Under the pieces are notes generated by a model. That model did no database searches, was not told the origin of the DNA, and saw only the letters and a list, made by a program, of their open reading frames with translations. Shown here one piece after another: positions 62,270 through 64,000 of a stretch of 64,000 nucleotides of DNA (the stretch's first letter is position 1; every line of letters begins with the position of its first letter). The DNA is from Streptacidiphilus jeojiense (lineage in GTDB: Bacteria > Actinomycetota > Actinomycetes > Streptomycetales > Streptomycetaceae). The position numbers were made by a program, and so were the translations under genes. The stretch lies in NCBI RefSeq assembly GCF_000719095.1, contig NZ_JOEH01000008.1, positions 186,001-250,000 of the forward strand. The letters run 5' to 3'.

Positions 62270-62454
62270 AGGTCACCGTCGACGAGGACCGCTGCCGGGG
62301 CCACGGGGTCTGCTGGACGATCTGCCCCGAGGTCTTCGACCTCTCCGACGACGGCTACGCCGTGGTGCAGCCGTCGGAGGTCCCGGCCGAGCACGAGGCG
62401 GCGGTCCGCAGCGCCGTGGGCACCTGCCCCGAGCACGCCATCACCGTGTACTGA
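62266..62454 (+). CDS. P450-associated single-cluster ferredoxin
   Basis: A 62-residue ferredoxin that would feed electrons to the co-translated P450. Cluster ligands Cys10, Cys16 and Cys54 (TCPEHA) are present. The position between the first two, normally Cys in [4Fe-4S] forms, is His13 (C-x2-H-x2-C), and an extra cysteine is at Cys20 before the proline. This is the form found with many actinobacterial P450s, carrying a [3Fe-4S] or atypical [4Fe-4S] cluster. No ferredoxin reductase gene is nearby. Confidence 0.93.
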   Translation: MKVTVDEDRCRGHGVCWTICPEVFDLSDDGYAVVQPSEVPAEHEAAVRSAVGTCPEHAITVY

Positions 62455-62474
62455 CACCACGTCCGAGGAGATCC

Positions 62475-62795
62475 ATGCCCAAGGGTTACGTCATCCTGAC
62501 CGAGGCGGTCAGGGACCAGGCCGGCATCGACGCCTACGCACGGGCCGCCGGACCCTCCATGGCCAGCGGCGGCGCGTCCGTCCTGGCCGCTGACGGACAG
62601 CCCCAGCTGCTCGAAGGCAGCTGGCACGGCGACCGGACGGTCGTCCTGGAATTCGACTCGGTGGAGGCGGCCCGCGCCTGGTACGAGTCGCCCGAGTACG
62701 CGAAGGCCAGACCACTGCGGCAGGCCGCAGCCGACACCAACGCCGTCATCGTCACCGGCTTCGAGATGCCCCCACGCCCGCCCCGGCGCGACTGA
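62475..62795 (+). CDS. DUF1330 family protein
   Basis: A 106-residue DUF1330 protein: a dimeric ferredoxin-like alpha/beta fold with the family stretches GYVILTEAV and LEFDSVEAARAWYESPEY. Its biochemical role is unknown; it begins 20 bp after the ferredoxin gene and is probably part of the P450 operon, so it may act on a P450 product. Confidence 0.88.
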   Translation: MPKGYVILTEAVRDQAGIDAYARAAGPSMASGGASVLAADGQPQLLEGSWHGDRTVVLEFDSVEAARAWYESPEYAKARPLRQAAADTNAVIVTGFEMPPRPPRRD

Positions 62796-62811
62796 CCTCG
62801 AAACTCTCCCG

Positions 62812-62833
62812 CCGGCCCCGGCCCAGGGGCCGG
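62812..62833. terminator. Hairpin between DUF1330 and TetR genes
   Basis: CCGGCCCC (62812-62819) and GGGGCCGG (62826-62833) with a 6-nt loop, between convergent genes ending at 62795 and 62841. Confidence 0.6.
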
Positions 62834-62840
62834 TCGGCCA

Positions 62841-63422
62841 TCAGCGCAGTTCTGCGGCCGCTGCGCGCAGTTCGGCGAATGCGGCTCGTGTGTGGGTGGC
62901 CAGCTCGCCCGGGTCCTCGTCGCGGCTTGGGTCGGCCCAGCGGTTGAATCCGAGCCGGAACGCGAGCACGCCGAGTTCGGCGGCCACATGCGCCGCGGGT
63001 TCCGGGACGTCCCGTCGCTTCAGCGCCTCGACCATCGCCGCAGCCATGCCGATGCTCTTCAGCGCATTGCGCTCCTGCAACTCCTCGTTCGCCTCGATCG
63101 CCGCGTGCAGCAGTGGGCCGAGCTCGCGGTTGAACGATGTCATCTCGCCCGAGGCGCGCTCCAGGCCGGCCGCGACGGCCGTCATGGGTGTCGCGTCGTC
63201 GGGGGCGGTCTCGATGCCTTCGGCCAGCAGGCGGCTGAGAGCCGACTGCCCCGCCGTGAGGATCTCCCGCTTGTCGGCGAAGTGGCGGAAGAACGTGCTC
63301 CGGGTGAGGCCGGCCCGCTCGGAGATCTGAGCGACCGTCGTGTCGTCGTAGCCCTGCTCGGCGAACAGGCCGAGGGCCGCCACGACCAGGCGTTGTCGGG
63401 CATCGGGCTTCCATCTCGGCAT
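62841..63422 (-). CDS. TetR-family transcriptional regulator
   Basis: A 193-residue TetR repressor with helix-turn-helix at about 27-48 (TTVAQISERAGLTRSTFFRHF). It is divergent from the epimerase-like gene, and two copies of a 20-bp palindrome lie between them. Co-repressor or inducer unknown. Confidence 0.92.
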   Translation of the reverse strand: MPRWKPDARQRLVVAALGLFAEQGYDDTTVAQISERAGLTRSTFFRHFADKREILTAGQSALSRLLAEGIETAPDDATPMTAVAAGLERASGEMTSFNRELGPLLHAAIEANEELQERNALKSIGMAAAMVEALKRRDVPEPAAHVAAELGVLAFRLGFNRWADPSRDEDPGELATHTRAAFAELRAAAAELR

Positions 63423-63437
63423 GGCGGCAGTCTAGCC

Positions 63438-63488
63438 GATGCGACATGTGTCGCATCGGGTGTACCGTGATGGGACATCAGTCGCATC
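63438..63488. promoter_or_regulatory. Two 20-bp TetR operators
   Basis: GATGCGACATGTGTCGCATC (63438-63457) is palindromic apart from its two central bases and lies within a 22-bp repeat with 10-bp arms. GATGGGACATCAGTCGCATC (63469-63488) is an imperfect second copy. They are 31 bp apart, three helical turns, so two dimers would bind the same face. Confidence 0.8.
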
Positions 63489-63505
63489 ACTCATGGGAGC
63501 CCGCC

Positions 63506-64000
63506 ATGCGCGTCTTCATCACCGGTGGAACAGGCCTGATCGGTTCGGCCGTAGTCGCCGAACTGCTCACCGCAGGTCATTCCGTCACCGCCCTCGCCCG
63601 TTCCGACGCCTCCGCGGCAAGCGCCGAGGACGCCGGCGCCGGCGTCCTCCGTGGAGGTCTGACCGACCTGGAGGTGCTGCGAACCGGTGCGCAGCAGGCG
63701 GACGGCGTCATCCACCTCGCCTTCGGCAACGACTTCAGCTCCCCCGAAGCACTCGCGCGAGCCATCGCCGAGGAGGCCGCCGCGCTCGGCGCACTCGGCG
63801 AAACCCTCGTCGGCACGGACCGGCCACTGGTCACCGTCGCGGGCACACCCCATGCGGCCGGACGCGCATCGACCGAGGACGACCCGCTGCCGACCAGCGG
63901 CCCCGTCGCCGGACGCAGCCAGTCGGTGACCCGCACCCTCGCACTCGCCGCCAACGGTGTGCGCAGCTCGGCGGTACGGCTGCCGCGCACCGTGCACAAC
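63506..64000 (+). CDS. NAD(P)-dependent epimerase/dehydratase-like protein, 3'-truncated
   Basis: The first 165 residues of an extended SDR. Rossmann motif TGGTGLIG opens the protein, and HLAFGND corresponds to the end of the cofactor domain. The frame is open to the right window edge. GGAG lies 8 nt before the ATG at 63506. It is the likely target of the divergent TetR repressor. Substrate unknown. Confidence 0.85.
   Translation, partial: MRVFITGGTGLIGSAVVAELLTAGHSVTALARSDASAASAEDAGAGVLRGGLTDLEVLRTGAQQADGVIHLAFGNDFSSPEALARAIAEEAAALGALGETLVGTDRPLVTVAGTPHAAGRASTEDDPLPTSGPVAGRSQSVTRTLALAANGVRSSAVRLPRTVHN

Overview
The window is GC-rich (roughly 70 percent), with actinomycete-type codon bias (G or C at almost every third position), many GTG and some TTG starts, ATGA/GTGA start-stop overlaps and a complete conservon. 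SARP, SpoIIE-type phosphatase and aromatic-polyketide genes and a hairpin element of the kind common between Streptomyces genes point to a Streptomyces-like member of the Streptomycetaceae/Catenulisporales range. I see no rRNA, tRNA, CRISPR array, transposase or integrase. Gene content is accessory: secondary metabolism, carbon uptake and catabolism, each block with its own regulator.

Left part (1-19 kb). A partial glutathionyl-hydroquinone reductase-like gene is followed by what looks like the edge of an aromatic polyketide locus: a SARP activator translationally coupled to an NmrA-type oxidoreductase, divergent from an SDR and a didomain aromatase/cyclase. No ketosynthase, chain-length factor or ACP is inside the window. 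Next come a TetR regulator divergent from a saccharopine-dehydrogenase-like reductase, a sugar-type ABC transporter operon (Tat lipoprotein, permease, single-domain ATPase), the conservon cvnA-B-C-D with its typical overlaps, and a four-gene acyl-CoA operon (AcuI-type reductase, MaoC-type dehydratase, acyl-CoA synthetase, HSL-type esterase).

Middle (19-45 kb). A class II Fic protein; a LacI-controlled glycoside locus (GH3, MFS, GH2) with three near-identical palindromic operators; a methyltransferase/AraC divergent pair; a SpoIIE-type phosphatase whose start codon overlaps the stop of an mmpL remnant; a TetR/SDR pair; an OmpR-type two-component system followed by a DUF347 membrane protein; an alcohol dehydrogenase, a MarR/MMPL pair, a DMT-type transporter, a second methyltransferase, a small P-loop kinase-like gene with a probable AlkB remnant in front, a DUF4188/MerR pair and a secreted SGNH hydrolase. 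The promoters of the alcohol dehydrogenase, MMPL and SGNH genes share sequence at constant spacing.

Gallate block (45-53.3 kb). This is the most coherent and interesting system. A secreted tannase-family esterase and an MFS transporter (minus strand) face a divergent operon encoding 4-oxalomesaconate hydratase (GalB type), 4-carboxy-4-hydroxy-2-oxoadipate aldolase (GalC/LigK type), 4-oxalomesaconate tautomerase (GalD type), a vicinal-oxygen-chelate (type I) extradiol dioxygenase, and a GntR/FCD regulator. All steps from a gallate ester to pyruvate plus oxaloacetate can be assigned, but the ring-cleavage slot, held by LigB-superfamily enzymes in known gallate pathways, is filled by a XylE/BphC-fold enzyme. 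A shared operator-like sequence occurs at all three promoters.

Right part (53.3-64 kb). Two SDRs, an acyl-CoA ligase and a thiolase, then an SDR, a GntR/FCD regulator and a second acyl-CoA ligase, then a divergent cytochrome P450, small ferredoxin and DUF1330 gene. Two intergenic regions of this block carry the same operator architecture (GAGAA-N5-TTCTC), suggesting one catabolic regulon for an unknown hydrophobic acid. The window ends with a TetR regulator facing a truncated NAD-dependent epimerase-like gene across two copies of a 20-bp palindrome.
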